Made by a program: the position numbers and the translations under genes
In this document: piece after piece, positions 53,466 through 64,000 of the stretch
Numbering within the stretch: the first letter of the stretch is position 1
Layout: every line of letters begins with the position of its first letter
Source: Streptomyces sp. CB00455
GTDB lineage: Bacteria; Actinomycetota; Actinomycetes; Streptomycetales; Streptomycetaceae
DNA: 64,000 nt
Direction of reading: 5' to 3'
Assembly (NCBI RefSeq): GCF_001905445.1
Contig: NZ_LIVQ01000002.1
Span: 62,001-126,000 of the forward strand
Notes under the pieces: model-generated
What the model was told of the DNA's origin: nothing
Seen by the model: the letters and a program-made list of their open reading frames with translations, nothing else
Database searches by the model: none

Positions 53466-54188
53466 ATGACACCGACGCCGACGGCGACGCTCGTCGCCCG
53501 GGACTGGGCGGAGATCCAGGAACGGATGCTGGTACCGCTGTACGAGGCGGTCTACGACCGGCTGGAGGTAGGGCCGGGGGACCGGCTGCTGGGCCTGGAC
53601 TGTGGGGCGGGGCTCCCCCTGCTGCTGGCGGCCGGGCGGGGAGCCGTGGCCACGGGTGTGGAGGCGGATCCGGCCCGGCGGGCCCTGGCCCGGGAGCGGC
53701 TGCTGGAGGTGCTGGCGGCTCCGCCGTCCGCGCCCGGGCCGTATGACGCATTGGTGGCCTTCTCGCCGGATGCGGCGGCGCTGGACCGCGCTCTGCCCGT
53801 GGTCCGCCGGGGCGGGGCGGTGGTGCTGGCGGACTGGGGCCCGGCGGAGCGGTGCACGGTGCCGGCGGTCCTGGGCGGCGGGCCGGAGCCCAGGGACCTG
53901 GACGCGCTCGTGGAGGGGGCGGGGCTGCGGCCCGAAGGGTCGGGGCGCGTCTTCTGCCCGTTCGGGTACGCGGACGTGGACAGCGCGGTGCGCGGGCTGC
54001 TGTCGACGGGGCTGTACCCCGTGGCGGGGACCGGCTGCGCCGGCGCGGCCGGGGCGGGGCGGAGCGGGACGGCCGATCCGGCGCTGGCGGAGAAGGAGTT
54101 GTCGGAGGCCCTCCACCCGTACGAGCGGCCCGACGGGGCGGTGTGGCTGCCGAACGTCTTCCGGTACGTGATCGCCCGGATGGCGTAA
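53466..54188 (+). CDS. SAM-dependent methyltransferase-like protein
   Basis: A 240-residue protein. The motif I-like loop LGLDCGAGLPLLLAAGRG and the following acidic VEADPARRALARERL fit the class I methyltransferase fold. Later parts (LPVVRRGGAVVLADWGPAER) resemble motif IV-V. The glycine loop is imperfect (GAGLP), so SAM binding is likely but activity unproven. It is divergent from proS, with 131 bases between the starts. Confidence 0.65.
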   Translation: MTPTPTATLVARDWAEIQERMLVPLYEAVYDRLEVGPGDRLLGLDCGAGLPLLLAAGRGAVATGVEADPARRALARERLLEVLAAPPSAPGPYDALVAFSPDAAALDRALPVVRRGGAVVLADWGPAERCTVPAVLGGGPEPRDLDALVEGAGLRPEGSGRVFCPFGYADVDSAVRGLLSTGLYPVAGTGCAGAAGAGRSGTADPALAEKELSEALHPYERPDGAVWLPNVFRYVIARMA

Positions 54189-54217
54189 CCGGCCCGGCCG
54201 GTCCGCGCCGCGGCGGC

Positions 54218-54285
54218 AAGCCGGTCCCCGCCGGGACGGTGAGCCGGTCCCCGCCGGGGCGGTGAGCCGGTCCGTGCCGCGCCCT
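54218..54285. repeat. Three short tandem repeats (~23 bp)
   Basis: Unit GAGCCGGTCCCCGCCGGGGC plus CGGT occurs about 2.7 times (54218-54285), followed by a small CAGTCCGT duplication near 54295-54310. They fill part of the 319-base gap between the methyltransferase and ffh ends; the rest, apart from the terminator, shows nothing. Confidence 0.55.
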
Positions 54286-54433
54286 CCGGTCGGTCAGTCC
54301 GTCAGTCCGTGTCGTGGCCCCTGGCCGCCCGCGCAATGCCGGGGGCGGCGGCCGGGAGGCTGACCGCACACGGCGCCACCCCTCCGGCCACGGGCGACGA
54401 ACGCGGTCGGTGCTCCCGCCACTCCCGCCATAC

Positions 54434-54488
54434 GGGAGGGCCCCGGCCGCGTGACCTGAAGGGGTCCACCCGCGGCCGGGGCCCTCCC
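54434..54488 (-). terminator. Strong terminator after ffh
   Basis: A perfect 18-bp GC stem (54434-54451 with 54471-54488) and a 19-base loop, 20 bases past the ffh stop. It may serve both converging genes. Confidence 0.88.
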
Positions 54489-54507
54489 CGGCGTACCTGC
54501 CTGCGTC

Positions 54508-56082
54508 CTACTTCATGAACTTCTTGAACTCGTCCGGAAGGTCGAAGTCCTGCCCGGGCTGCCCGGCGCCGGCCGGGAGGCCGAAGGGGTTGCCGCCGGC
54601 CGCCGGCTCTGCGGTCTGCGGACCCGCCTCGCGCCGGGCGGCCGCCGCCGCCTCCTCTTCCCTGCGCTTCATCGGGTTGCCGCTCTTGCGCTTGCCCTTG
54701 GCCTGCTTGACCTGCTTCTTCTGCCGGCCCGGGCCGCCGCCCATCCCGGGGATGCCGGGCATCCCCGGCATGCCGCCGCCCTGCGCCATGCGCGACATCA
54801 TCTTGCGGGCGTCGAAGAAGCGTTCGACGAGGGACTTGACGGCGCTGACCTCGGTGCCGGAGCCCTTGGCGATACGGGCACGGCGCGAGCCGTTGATGAT
54901 CGTGGGGTCCTGGCGCTCGGCCGGGGTCATCGACTTGATGATCGCGGCGGTGCGGTCCACGTCGCGCTCGTCGATGTTGTTGATCTGGTCCTTGATCTGC
55001 CCCATGCCGGGCAGCATGCCGAGCAGCTTGGAGATGGAGCCCATCTTGCGGACCTGCTCCATCTGGGCCAGGAAGTCGTCGAGCGTGAACTCCTTGGGCC
55101 CCTTCGCGAGCTTGGCCGCCATCTTCTCGGCCTCGGCCTGCGAGAAGGTCTTCTCGGCCTGCTCGATGAGGGTGAGCATGTCACCCATGTCGAGGATCCG
55201 GCCCGCCATGCGGTCCGGGTGGAAGGCGTCGAACTCGTCGAGCTTCTCGCCGTTCGAGGCGAACATGATCTGCTTGCCGGTGACGTGCGCGATGGACAGC
55301 GCCGCACCGCCCCGCGCGTCGCCGTCGAGCTTGGAGAGCACGACGCCGTCGAAGCCGACGCCGTCGCGGAAGGCCTCGGCGGTGTTGACCGCGTCCTGGC
55401 CGATCATGGCGTCGACGACGAAGAGGATCTCGTCCGGGCTGACGGCGTCGCGGATGTCCGCGGCCTGCCGCATCAGTTCGGCGTCGATGCCGAGGCGTCC
55501 GGCCGTGTCGACGATGACGATGTCGTACTGCTTGGTGCGCGCGTACTCGATGGAGTCCTTGGCGACCTGGACCGGGTCGCCGACTCCGTTGCCGGGCTGG
55601 GGCGCGTAGACCGCGACGCCCGCGCGCTCGGCGACGACGGAGAGCTGGTTGACGGCGTTGGGACGCTGGAGGTCGCAGGCGACCAGGAGCGGTGCGTGGC
55701 CCTGCCCCTTGAGCCAGAGGCCGAGCTTTCCGGCGAGGGTGGTCTTACCGGCACCCTGGAGGCCGGCCAGCATGATCACGGTGGGCGCGGTCTTGGCGAA
55801 GCGCAGCCGCCGGGTCTCGCCGCCGAGGATCGTCACCAGCTCGTCGTTGACGATCTTGAGGACCTGCTGGCCGGGGTTCAGCGCCTTGCTGACCTCCTCG
55901 CCGCGGGCCCTCTCCTTGACGTTCGCGATGAAGGAGCGGACGACCGGGAGGGCGACGTCGGCCTCGAGGAGGGCGATACGGATTTCCCGGGCCGCTGCGT
56001 CGATGTCAGCCTCGGACAGCCGGCCTTTGCCGCGCAGGCCCTTGAAGGTATTCGCCAAGCGGTCGGAGAGCGTATCGAACAC
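54508..56082 (-). CDS. ffh: Signal recognition particle protein Ffh
   Basis: A 524-residue SRP54 GTPase. The N domain starts VFDTLSDRLANTFKGLRG. G elements are GLQGAGKTT, DTAGRLGID and SKLDGDARGG. The M domain is Met-rich (MMSRMAQGGGMPGMPG) and ends with a ~100-residue basic then Pro/Gly-rich tail. GTG 56082 has GAGGAA ten bases upstream. With FtsY (end of this window) it targets nascent membrane and secreted proteins. Confidence 0.96.
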   Translation of the reverse strand: MFDTLSDRLANTFKGLRGKGRLSEADIDAAAREIRIALLEADVALPVVRSFIANVKERARGEEVSKALNPGQQVLKIVNDELVTILGGETRRLRFAKTAPTVIMLAGLQGAGKTTLAGKLGLWLKGQGHAPLLVACDLQRPNAVNQLSVVAERAGVAVYAPQPGNGVGDPVQVAKDSIEYARTKQYDIVIVDTAGRLGIDAELMRQAADIRDAVSPDEILFVVDAMIGQDAVNTAEAFRDGVGFDGVVLSKLDGDARGGAALSIAHVTGKQIMFASNGEKLDEFDAFHPDRMAGRILDMGDMLTLIEQAEKTFSQAEAEKMAAKLAKGPKEFTLDDFLAQMEQVRKMGSISKLLGMLPGMGQIKDQINNIDERDVDRTAAIIKSMTPAERQDPTIINGSRRARIAKGSGTEVSAVKSLVERFFDARKMMSRMAQGGGMPGMPGIPGMGGGPGRQKKQVKQAKGKRKSGNPMKRREEEAAAAARREAGPQTAEPAAGGNPFGLPAGAGQPGQDFDLPDEFKKFMK

Positions 56083-56243
56083 GGTGGTCGCGATTCCTCG
56101 GGTCGGGGGCGTTGTGGTCGTCCCCCAGAGTATCGGGCCGCGCCACCGGCGCGGCCCTGCGGTCGCATTTCCCCGGCCCGCCCCGGCTGCGGCGGCCCGG
56201 GGGCCCGGGGCCGCGCCCGGGCCCCCTTCCCCGCGGGCGGCGG

Positions 56244-58670
56244 CTACGACAGGGCCGCGGTCACCGCCGTGGCCAGGGTGGCCGCCGACCGGCCGGACAG
56301 GGGTTTGCCGTCCGCGTCGACCACATACACGGTGTCGACGGCGTTCGCGCCCAGCGTCGAGACGTGCGCGCTGCGCACGCGCACTCCCCCGTCCTCCAGG
56401 GCGCGGCCGATGCGGTGCAGCAGTCCCACCGCGTCCGGGGCCCGGACCTCCAGGACGGTGGCCAGCGAGGAGACGTCCGCGACCACCGCGACCCGGGGCG
56501 GCGGCGGGAGAACTCCCCGGCGGCGCGGATAGGCCGCCTCGCGGTCCGCCAGCTTGGCCGGGACGTCGAGCGAGCCGTCCAGCGCGCGGATCAGGTCGGT
56601 GCGCAGCCGCGCGGCCTCCGGCAGCGATCCGTATGCGGCGGCCACCCGCCAGCCGAGCACCAGGACTTCCCCCGGCGGGTCCGGGAGCTCCATGGAACGC
56701 AGGTCGGCGGCCCGGACGGTGAGCCGGTGCAGGGCCAGCACCCCGGCCACGGCCGGCAGGACCCCGGGCTGGTCGGGGACGGCGATGACCAGTTCCACAC
56801 CGACCGCGTCCTCCTCGTGGCGGGTGTGGAGGGCGAGCACCGGCTCGCCGGTGCGCAGCGCCTCCACCGCGAGGCGTTCCTGTTCGGTCGTGGGGATCTG
56901 CGGCTCGCGGGCCGCGGGGGTGGTGCCGCGCAGGACGGCGGCGACGCGGGCGACGAGGTCGGCGACCAGCGACCCCCGCCAGGTGCTCCACGCGGCCGGC
57001 CCGGTGGCCAGGGCGTCGGCCTCCGTCAGGGCGTGCAGTATCTCCAGCGTGCCCACCGATCCGACGGCCTCGGCGACGGCCCGTACGGTCGCCGGATCGT
57101 CCAGGTCGCGCCGCGTCGCGGTGTCGACCAGCAGCAGGTGGTGGCGTACGAGCGTGCCGAGCACGGTGACGTCCTGCGCGTCGAAGCCGACCCGTGCCGC
57201 CATGTCCCGGGCGATCGTCTCGCCGGCCACCGAGTGGTCCCCGGGCCAGCCCTTGCCGATGTCGTGCAGCAGGGCGGCCATCAGCAGCAGGTCGGGACGG
57301 CCGACGCGGCGGGTGAGGGCCGAGGCCCGCACGGCCGTCTCGATCAGGTGCCGGTCCACCGTCCAGGTGTGGACGGGATTGCGCTGCGGGCGGCACCGCA
57401 CCCGCTCCCAGTCGGGAAGCAGCCGGGTGATCAGGCCCTCGGCCTCCAGGGCCTCCCACACGGCCACCGTGGGCTCTCCCGCCCCCAGCAGGGTCAGGAG
57501 CTGCTCGCGCGCCTCCGCGGGCCAGGGCACCGGCAGGGGTTTGGCCTGGGCGGCGAGCCTGCGCAGGGCGTGGAGCGATGCGGGAAGCCCCGCCTGCGCG
57601 GCGGCGGCGGCCAGCCTCAGCGCCAGCACCGGATCGCGGTCGGGCCGCGCGGCCAGGGCCAGCACGGCCTCGCCGTCGGATTCCACGACGCCCTCGGCCA
57701 GGGGGGCCCGCTCGACGGCCGCGGCGCCCCGGGTGCCCAGCAGGCCGCGCAGCCTCGGCCGGGCGGCGCGGGAGCGCAGCACCCGCCCGACCTCGCGCCA
57801 GGTGACGTCGCCGGCGTACGAGATGACCCGGGCGGCCTCGTAGACCTCGCGCAGCAGCGCGTCCGCGTCGAGCAGCCCGAGCTGCTCGGCGACCTGGTCC
57901 TGCTCCTGGAGGGAGAGCCGGTCGGTGGCCCGGCCCGTCACCAGGTGCAGGGCGTCGCGCACGTCCAGGAGCCGCCGCCGGGCCTCGGCCAGGCCCTCGC
58001 GCGGGGCGTCGGCCAGCCAGGAGGCGGCGACGGCCCGCAGCGCGGTGACGTCCCGGAGTCCGCCGCGGGCCTCCTTGAGGTCGGGTTCGAGCAGGAAGCG
58101 CAGTTCTCCGGCCCGCTCGGCCCGCTCCCGGCACAGGGAGTGCAGCTGCGGGAGCCGTCTGGCCGACTGGTTGCGCCAGTCGGCGAGGACGGAGGTGCGC
58201 AGGCCGGCGAGGAGGCCGATGTCGCCGGCGACGGGCCGGGCGTCGAGCAGGCCGAGGTGCACCTTGAGGTCCTCGGCGGCGGTCCTGCGGGCCTCGCCCG
58301 GGGTGCGCACCGAGTGGTCCAGGGCCAGGCCCAGGTCCCAGACCGGGTACCAGATGCGGTCGGCCAGTGCGCTCAGATCCTGCGGGGCGGCCTTCCCGTC
58401 GTGCAGCAGCACGAGGTCGAGGTCGCTGCGCGGGGAGAGCTCGGCCCGCCCGTAGCCGCCGACGGCCACGAGGGCCGCGCCGCGCACGCCCGTCTCCCGT
58501 ACGGCGGTCGTGAACAGGCCGTTCAGCCATGTGTCGGTCAGAGCGGCCAGGGCGGAACGCCGGGCGGGCCCGGACCGCGACTCCTCCTGGAGGAGCCGCA
58601 GCCGGGCCGCGGCGTATCCGCCGGGTCCCGAGTCGGCCGTGCCGTCCGTGGTCTCTTCGACGCTCGTCAC
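56244..58670 (-). CDS. glnD: PII uridylyl/adenylyltransferase GlnD
   Basis: An 808-residue bifunctional nitrogen sensor that modifies GlnK; in streptomycetes the modification is adenylylation. The nucleotidyltransferase site is GGYGRAELSPRSDLDLVLLH. The HD domain is MAALLHDIGKGWPGDHS. Two C-terminal ACT domains bind glutamine (one begins GVELVIAVPDQPGVLPAVAG). GTG 58670 lies 18 bases after glnK, so it is cotranscribed with amtB-glnK. Confidence 0.95.
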   Translation of the reverse strand: MTSVEETTDGTADSGPGGYAAARLRLLQEESRSGPARRSALAALTDTWLNGLFTTAVRETGVRGAALVAVGGYGRAELSPRSDLDLVLLHDGKAAPQDLSALADRIWYPVWDLGLALDHSVRTPGEARRTAAEDLKVHLGLLDARPVAGDIGLLAGLRTSVLADWRNQSARRLPQLHSLCRERAERAGELRFLLEPDLKEARGGLRDVTALRAVAASWLADAPREGLAEARRRLLDVRDALHLVTGRATDRLSLQEQDQVAEQLGLLDADALLREVYEAARVISYAGDVTWREVGRVLRSRAARPRLRGLLGTRGAAAVERAPLAEGVVESDGEAVLALAARPDRDPVLALRLAAAAAQAGLPASLHALRRLAAQAKPLPVPWPAEAREQLLTLLGAGEPTVAVWEALEAEGLITRLLPDWERVRCRPQRNPVHTWTVDRHLIETAVRASALTRRVGRPDLLLMAALLHDIGKGWPGDHSVAGETIARDMAARVGFDAQDVTVLGTLVRHHLLLVDTATRRDLDDPATVRAVAEAVGSVGTLEILHALTEADALATGPAAWSTWRGSLVADLVARVAAVLRGTTPAAREPQIPTTEQERLAVEALRTGEPVLALHTRHEEDAVGVELVIAVPDQPGVLPAVAGVLALHRLTVRAADLRSMELPDPPGEVLVLGWRVAAAYGSLPEAARLRTDLIRALDGSLDVPAKLADREAAYPRRRGVLPPPPRVAVVADVSSLATVLEVRAPDAVGLLHRIGRALEDGGVRVRSAHVSTLGANAVDTVYVVDADGKPLSGRSAATLATAVTAALS

Positions 58671-58687
58671 CCGGGAGCTCCCGTCAC

Positions 58688-60369
<1,682 letters not shown>

Positions 60370-60510
60370 CGGCGTCTCCTCGTCGTCGGTACGTTCGCGT
60401 GCGGGCGATCGTGAAACGTGGGCGGCGTTCAGGGTCTGGGCCTGGGGTGGGGCTGGCCGGTTATTGACCCTGAGATTCGCGCAGGCCGGTTTCCGGCGGC
60501 GCCGCTGGGT

Positions 60511-60546
60511 GTTTCACGCCGATGACGAAGAGGTCGTGCGTGTTAC
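60511..60546 (-). promoter_or_regulatory. GlnR-type nitrogen control box
   Basis: On the minus strand GTCAT-n6-GAAAC (60526-60511) fits the GlnR a-site/b-site half (GTnAC-n6-GAAAC), preceded by GTAAC-n6-GACCT (60546-60531), a weaker second half two bases closer than the usual 22. The place upstream of amtB is where GlnR acts in streptomycetes. Confidence 0.6.
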
Positions 60547-60551
60547 GCGTC

Positions 60552-60570
60552 CATGAACGGACCGTTCATG
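60552..60570. promoter_or_regulatory. 19-bp perfect palindrome upstream of amtB
   Basis: CATGAACGG-A-CCGTTCATG, 9-bp arms around one base, just upstream of the GlnR-like box and about 105 bases past the nsdA stop. Too compact for a terminator and with no U-run; an operator is more likely. Regulator unknown. Confidence 0.55.
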
Positions 60571-60674
60571 TGGCCGACCGCGGCGATGACCCGGATGTCC
60601 TGGCTGGGGGAGCCTGATCGGGCTTCACGGGGTGAGCGCCGCGGCCGGGGCCTTGGGGGCGGCCGCGCGGGCCG

Positions 60675-62156
60675 TCAGACGGCCTCCGCGGCCTCGGGGA
60701 GGCGGGCGGCGAGGACATCGGTGAGGCGGACCACGTCGGCGACGTCGCCGTACTCACGGGCGGCGGTGTCGACGGTCTTGCGCAGCCGGGTGTTCACCCT
60801 TTCGGACCGCACCTTTCGCGCCACGTCCAGGGCCTGGCCGACGAGGACGGTGGCCTGCTCGGGCTCGCGGCGCAGCAGGTGGACGGTGGCCATGCCGATG
60901 AGGTTGAGGGCGTAGGAGCGCTGGTGCTCCTCGTCCTTCTCGAAGAGTTCGACGGCCCGCGCCATGACCGGTTCGGCGAGGGAGGCGTAGGTGGGGCTGC
61001 GGCCGGCGACGTAGGCCAGGTCGCGGTAGGAGTGGGAGTTCTCGCCGTTCAGCTCGGCCTCGGAGAAGAAGCGGATCCAGTCGGGTTCGGGCTCGCCCCC
61101 CAAGGCCACGTCGCCGAAGGTGTCCTCGGCCATCCGCACGGCCCGCTTGCACCGGCTGGGCTGCCCCATGTTGGCGTAGGCGCGGCCCTCCATCGCATAC
61201 AGCATGGCCTGGGTGCGCGGGCCGGCGCAGTCGCGGCTGCCGTACTGGGCGAGGTGGATGAGTTCCAGGGCGTCCTCGGGGCGTCCCAGGTGGATCATCT
61301 GACGGCTCATGCCGGACAGGATGTACGAGCCGAGCGGCTTGTCGCCGGCCTCCTTGGCGGCGTGCAGCGCGAGGACGAAGTACTTCTGCGCGGTGGGGTG
61401 CAGGCCGATGTCGTAGCTCATCCAGCCGGCCAGCTCGGCGAGCTCCGCGGCGACCTTGAAGAGCCGCTTCATGACGGGGCCGGCGTGGTTCTCCTGGAGC
61501 AGGTCGGTCACCTCGTGGAGCTGGCCCACGACGGCCTTGCGGCGCAGTCCGCCGCCGCACTGGGCGTCCCACTGGCGGAACATCACGGTGGTGGCGTCCA
61601 GCAGGTCGAGCTCTGGTTCGGAGAGCCGCGGCCTGCGGCCGGCGCCTGCCGGCCCCGCCGTGCGCTGCCCCGGGTCGGCCGCCGGGACCGGGACGAGCCA
61701 GCGCTGCATGGGCTCGATGAGGGCGGGGCCTGCGGAGAGCGCGAGCGAGGTCCCGAGGAATCCGCGGCGGGCCAGCATCAGGTCGCTGCGGGAGAACTCG
61801 CCGAGCAGCTCGACGGTCTGCGGGCCGGCCCACGGCAGGTCCACGCCGGAGACCGAGGGGGTCTGGTGGGCGGTGCGCAGGCCCAGGTGCTCGATGGCGA
61901 CGACGGAGCCGAAGCGCTCCGAGAACAGCTCGGAGAGGATCCGCGGGACGGGCTCGCGGGGCTGCTCGCCGTCGAGCCAGCGGCGCACCCGGGAGGTGTC
62001 CGTGCTGATGTGGTGGGCGCCCATCTGGCGGGCCCGGCGGTTGACCTGGCGGGCGAGTTCGCCCTTCGACCAGCCGCTGCGGACGAACCACGAGGTCAGC
62101 CGGTCATTGCGGTCGGCGGAACCGTCGTCCGTTCCGCTTGCGCCGTTGCCGCTCAC
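60675..62156 (-). CDS. nsdA: NsdA, negative regulator of development and antibiotics
   Basis: A 493-residue cytoplasmic protein. The N-terminus is HTH-like (FVRSGWSKGELARQVNRRAR, then ISTDTSRVRRWLDGEQP), and the middle and C-terminal parts hold TPR-like helices (FVLALHAAKEAGDKPLGSYI and EDALELIHLAQYG). NsdA represses sporulation and actinorhodin-type antibiotics in S. coelicolor, and the neighbourhood (amtB-glnK-glnD) is the same. GTG 62156 follows GGGGGCG. Its biochemical mechanism is not known. Confidence 0.92.
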   Translation of the reverse strand: MSGNGASGTDDGSADRNDRLTSWFVRSGWSKGELARQVNRRARQMGAHHISTDTSRVRRWLDGEQPREPVPRILSELFSERFGSVVAIEHLGLRTAHQTPSVSGVDLPWAGPQTVELLGEFSRSDLMLARRGFLGTSLALSAGPALIEPMQRWLVPVPAADPGQRTAGPAGAGRRPRLSEPELDLLDATTVMFRQWDAQCGGGLRRKAVVGQLHEVTDLLQENHAGPVMKRLFKVAAELAELAGWMSYDIGLHPTAQKYFVLALHAAKEAGDKPLGSYILSGMSRQMIHLGRPEDALELIHLAQYGSRDCAGPRTQAMLYAMEGRAYANMGQPSRCKRAVRMAEDTFGDVALGGEPEPDWIRFFSEAELNGENSHSYRDLAYVAGRSPTYASLAEPVMARAVELFEKDEEHQRSYALNLIGMATVHLLRREPEQATVLVGQALDVARKVRSERVNTRLRKTVDTAAREYGDVADVVRLTDVLAARLPEAAEAV

Positions 62157-62554
62157 TGGAACGCCCCCATCCGCTCAGCATCTTCCACACGAAACCTTGG
62201 CGCGGGCGGCGAGCCCCGCCGGGGACCTTCACAAGTCCTCCACGCATTGCCTCCGGCATACCCACGCTCGATACGCCATTGGGGTTCGTGCACTGAAAGT
62301 AATCCTACGATCACCCCTCCAGCGAGGTCGATCCCGCAAACGCCACCATTCGCCACCCCTTCGAATGAAGTCGCCACCGGCCAGGCGCGATTCACTTGAC
62401 ACCACGGCGAAAAGGATCGGGTGCACAGGAGTGCGCACGGGGCGCGCGCGGCGAGGAGTGCGCCGGGCGGCAGTGGAGGTCCCCCGGCGGCGACGGGCGC
62501 AGCCGGGCGCGCCGACGTCGTAACCACCGGCGCGTCCGACCCGTTGGAGGGGGC
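62157..62554. other. 398-base divergent intergenic region
   Basis: Lower-GC DNA between the starts of nsdA and the prim-pol-like gene, so it must hold both promoters. TTGACA occurs on the plus strand at 62396-62401 without a convincing -10 at 17-18 bases. I see no repeats or RNA structure here. Confidence 0.4.
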
Positions 62555-63229
62555 ATGGGCATGGGCTTCACGATCGGCGGCAGCCGCGGCACCAGGGAGT
62601 TCCGTTCCGGCTCCCGGCGCCGGGGCCGGACCTCGGAGTGCACGGCGGTGGCGGAGTACACCGGGCTGTGGGGCTGGGACGTGGTCCCCGGCGCCCGGGC
62701 CGCGGGCCCGTCCCGGGACTGCTCCTGCGGGGACGCGCGGTGCGCCGCCCCCGGGGCGCACCCACTGCCCTTCGCCCCCACCGTCAAGGCCGGGGCCACC
62801 CTCGACGAGGTCGCAGGCGCCTGGGGCGATTATCCGGGCGCCGCGGCGCTGCTGCCGGTGGGCGGCTCCTTCGACGTCATCGAGGTGTCCGAGGAGGCCG
62901 GCCGGCGCGCGCTGGTGCGCCTGGAGCGGATGGGCCTGCCGCTCGGGCCGGTCATCGTGACGCCGGACGGGCGGGCGCAGTTCTTCGTGGCTCCGGGAGC
63001 GGCGGTAGAGCTGCCGCGGCTGCTCTACCGGATGGGCTGGGACGACGCCGACCTCGACCTGCGGGCGCTGGGCCGGGGCTCCTTCGTGACGGCTCCGCCC
63101 TCGGACCGGGCCGGACTGGGCAGGGCCGGATGGCTGCGGCCGCCGGCCCTCGACACGGCCGGCGGTCCCCCGCAGGCGCGGCTGCTGCTGGGCACGCTCG
63201 CCTACATCTGCCACCGCCTGCGCCGCTAG
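62555..63229 (+). CDS. Bifunctional primase/polymerase N-terminal-like protein
   Basis: A 224-residue protein of the streptomycete prim-pol-like family found beside nsdA. Visible marks: AVAEYTGLWGWDVVPGARA, a Cys-rich piece CSCGDARCAAPGAHP typical of this family, then AALLPVGGSFDVIEVS and RALGRGSFVTAPP. Whether it is a true AEP polymerase is doubtful, since the catalytic acidic triad is not evident. ATG 62555 and ATG 62561 both follow GGAGG; the latter has better spacing by consensus, the former gives two more residues. Its end faces ftsY across a shared terminator. Confidence 0.75.
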   Translation: MGMGFTIGGSRGTREFRSGSRRRGRTSECTAVAEYTGLWGWDVVPGARAAGPSRDCSCGDARCAAPGAHPLPFAPTVKAGATLDEVAGAWGDYPGAAALLPVGGSFDVIEVSEEAGRRALVRLERMGLPLGPVIVTPDGRAQFFVAPGAAVELPRLLYRMGWDDADLDLRALGRGSFVTAPPSDRAGLGRAGWLRPPALDTAGGPPQARLLLGTLAYICHRLRR

Positions 63230-63280
63230 ATGTATTGATCACGAGCGTTCCCCGCTCCGCCGCCGCTCGCCACGCACACA

Positions 63281-63324
63281 GCCGGGTGCCCCCGGGTTCC
63301 TGGCGGAACGCGGGGGCACCCGGC
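63281..63324. terminator. Bidirectional terminator between prim-pol-like gene and ftsY
   Basis: A perfect 14-bp stem (63281-63294 with 63311-63324) and 16-base loop between convergent genes. Confidence 0.85.
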
Positions 63325-63345
63325 CCGGTATGCGACCAGTCGGGC

Positions 63346-64000
63346 TCAGTCGCCGATGAGGGCGTCCACGAACGCCTCCGGCTCGAAGGGCGCAAGGTCG
63401 TCCGGGCCCTCGCCCAGCCCGATCAGCTTGACCGGGACACCCAGCTCGCGCTGGACGGCGACGACGATGCCGCCCTTGGCGGTGCCGTCGAGCTTCGTCA
63501 GCACGATGCCGGTGATGTCCACGACCTCGGCGAAGACGCGGGCCTGAGTCAGGCCGTTCTGGCCGGTGGTGGCGTCCAGCACCAGCAGGATCTCGTCCAG
63601 CGGGCCGTGCTTCTCCACGACGCGCTTGACCTTGCCGAGCTCGTCCATGAGCCCGGTCTTGGTGTGCAGGCGGCCGGCGGTGTCGATGAGCACCACGTCG
63701 GCGCCCTCGGCGATGCCCTCCTTGACCGCGTCGTAGGCGATCGAGGCCGGGTCGCCGCCCTCGGGGCCGCGCACGGTGCGGGCGCCGACGCGCTCGCCCC
63801 AGGTTTGGAGCTGGTCGGCGGCGGCGGCGCGGAAGGTGTCAGCCGCTCCCAGGACCACGCTGCGCCCGTCGGCGACGAGCACGCGGGCCAGCTTGCCGGT
63901 GGTGGTGGTCTTGCCGGTGCCGTTGACGCCGACGACCATGACGACGGCCGGGGTGTCGACGCCGCTCTCGGTCTTCACGGCGCGGTCGAAGTCGGTGCCG
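63346..64000 (-). CDS. ftsY: SRP receptor FtsY (N-terminus beyond window)
   Basis: The last ~217 residues of the SRP receptor GTPase. G elements are [24 protein letters not shown] and [10 protein letters not shown], and the closing helix is [15 protein letters not shown]. Partner of Ffh (54508-56082). The membrane-binding A domain and N domain lie past base 64000. Confidence 0.96.
   Translation of the reverse strand, partial: GTDFDRAVKTESGVDTPAVVMVVGVNGTGKTTTTGKLARVLVADGRSVVLGAADTFRAAAADQLQTWGERVGARTVRGPEGGDPASIAYDAVKEGIAEGADVVLIDTAGRLHTKTGLMDELGKVKRVVEKHGPLDEILLVLDATTGQNGLTQARVFAEVVDITGIVLTKLDGTAKGGIVVAVQRELGVPVKLIGLGEGPDDLAPFEPEAFVDALIGD

Overview
The window is very GC-rich chromosomal DNA with strong G/C third-position bias, frequent GTG starts and Shine-Dalgarno sites of the GGAGG type. 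Gene content and order (whiG, nsdA, four tandem signal peptidases, amtB-glnK-glnD, ffh/ftsY, rpsB-tsf, pyrH-frr-cdsA) point firmly to a Streptomyces core chromosome arm. I saw no insertion sequence, integrase, CRISPR array, tRNA or rRNA.

Layout, left to right. (1) 1-2000: the N-terminal part of a secreted GH18 chitinase with a recognisable promoter carrying a DasR-type box, and a small protein resembling the primase-polymerase-like protein at the other end of the window. (2) 2170-9490: a polyamine uptake and oxidation locus on the minus strand (aldehyde dehydrogenase, potD, potA, potB, potC, FAD amine oxidase-like enzyme). (3) 9680-14650: an accessory stretch with a NADAR gene coupled to a frameshifted Nudix gene, a 26-bp minisatellite-like array, a DUF4190 membrane protein, adenosine deaminase, a glycerophosphodiesterase and decayed LuxR and serine-hydrolase fragments. 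(4) 14650-20130: a small membrane protein behind a double palindromic operator, then a second polyamine/GABA locus (potD-like lipoprotein, second aldehyde dehydrogenase, Lrp regulator, class III aminotransferase). (5) 20200-28010: an ABC exporter-like pair, a LOG-family protein, a DMT-like permease, a membrane protein, and a self-contained ferredoxin / ferredoxin reductase / cytochrome P450 operon. (6) 28100-32140: thiamine ABC transporter genes thiB-thiP-thiQ preceded by a TPP riboswitch. (7) 32200-64000: conserved core genes, namely rlmN, cdsA-frr-pyrH, tsf-rpsB, an M23 protein, a TetR regulator, whiG, dprA-comM-yraN, DUF2469, a Nudix gene, sipZ/Y/X/W, rplS-trmD-rimM-KH protein-rpsP, a SprT-like protein, an archaeal-type proS, a methyltransferase-like gene, ffh, glnD-glnK-amtB, nsdA, a prim-pol-like gene, and the 3' part of ftsY.

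How genes work together: the two polyamine loci together contain import (PotABCD), transamination (class III aminotransferase), amine oxidation (FAD enzyme) and aldehyde oxidation (two paralogous dehydrogenases), enough to take putrescine to GABA. amtB-glnK-glnD is the ammonium uptake and PII signalling unit with a GlnR-like box upstream. ffh and ftsY supply the SRP pathway, and the four Sip proteins remove signal peptides. whiG and nsdA tie the region to development. Nothing here is clearly an undescribed defence or biosynthetic system. The most unusual items are the NADAR/Nudix pair, the tandem array, the paired palindromes at 15243-15276, the pair of prim-pol-like proteins, the repeated 20-bp sequence and the archaeal-type ProRS.
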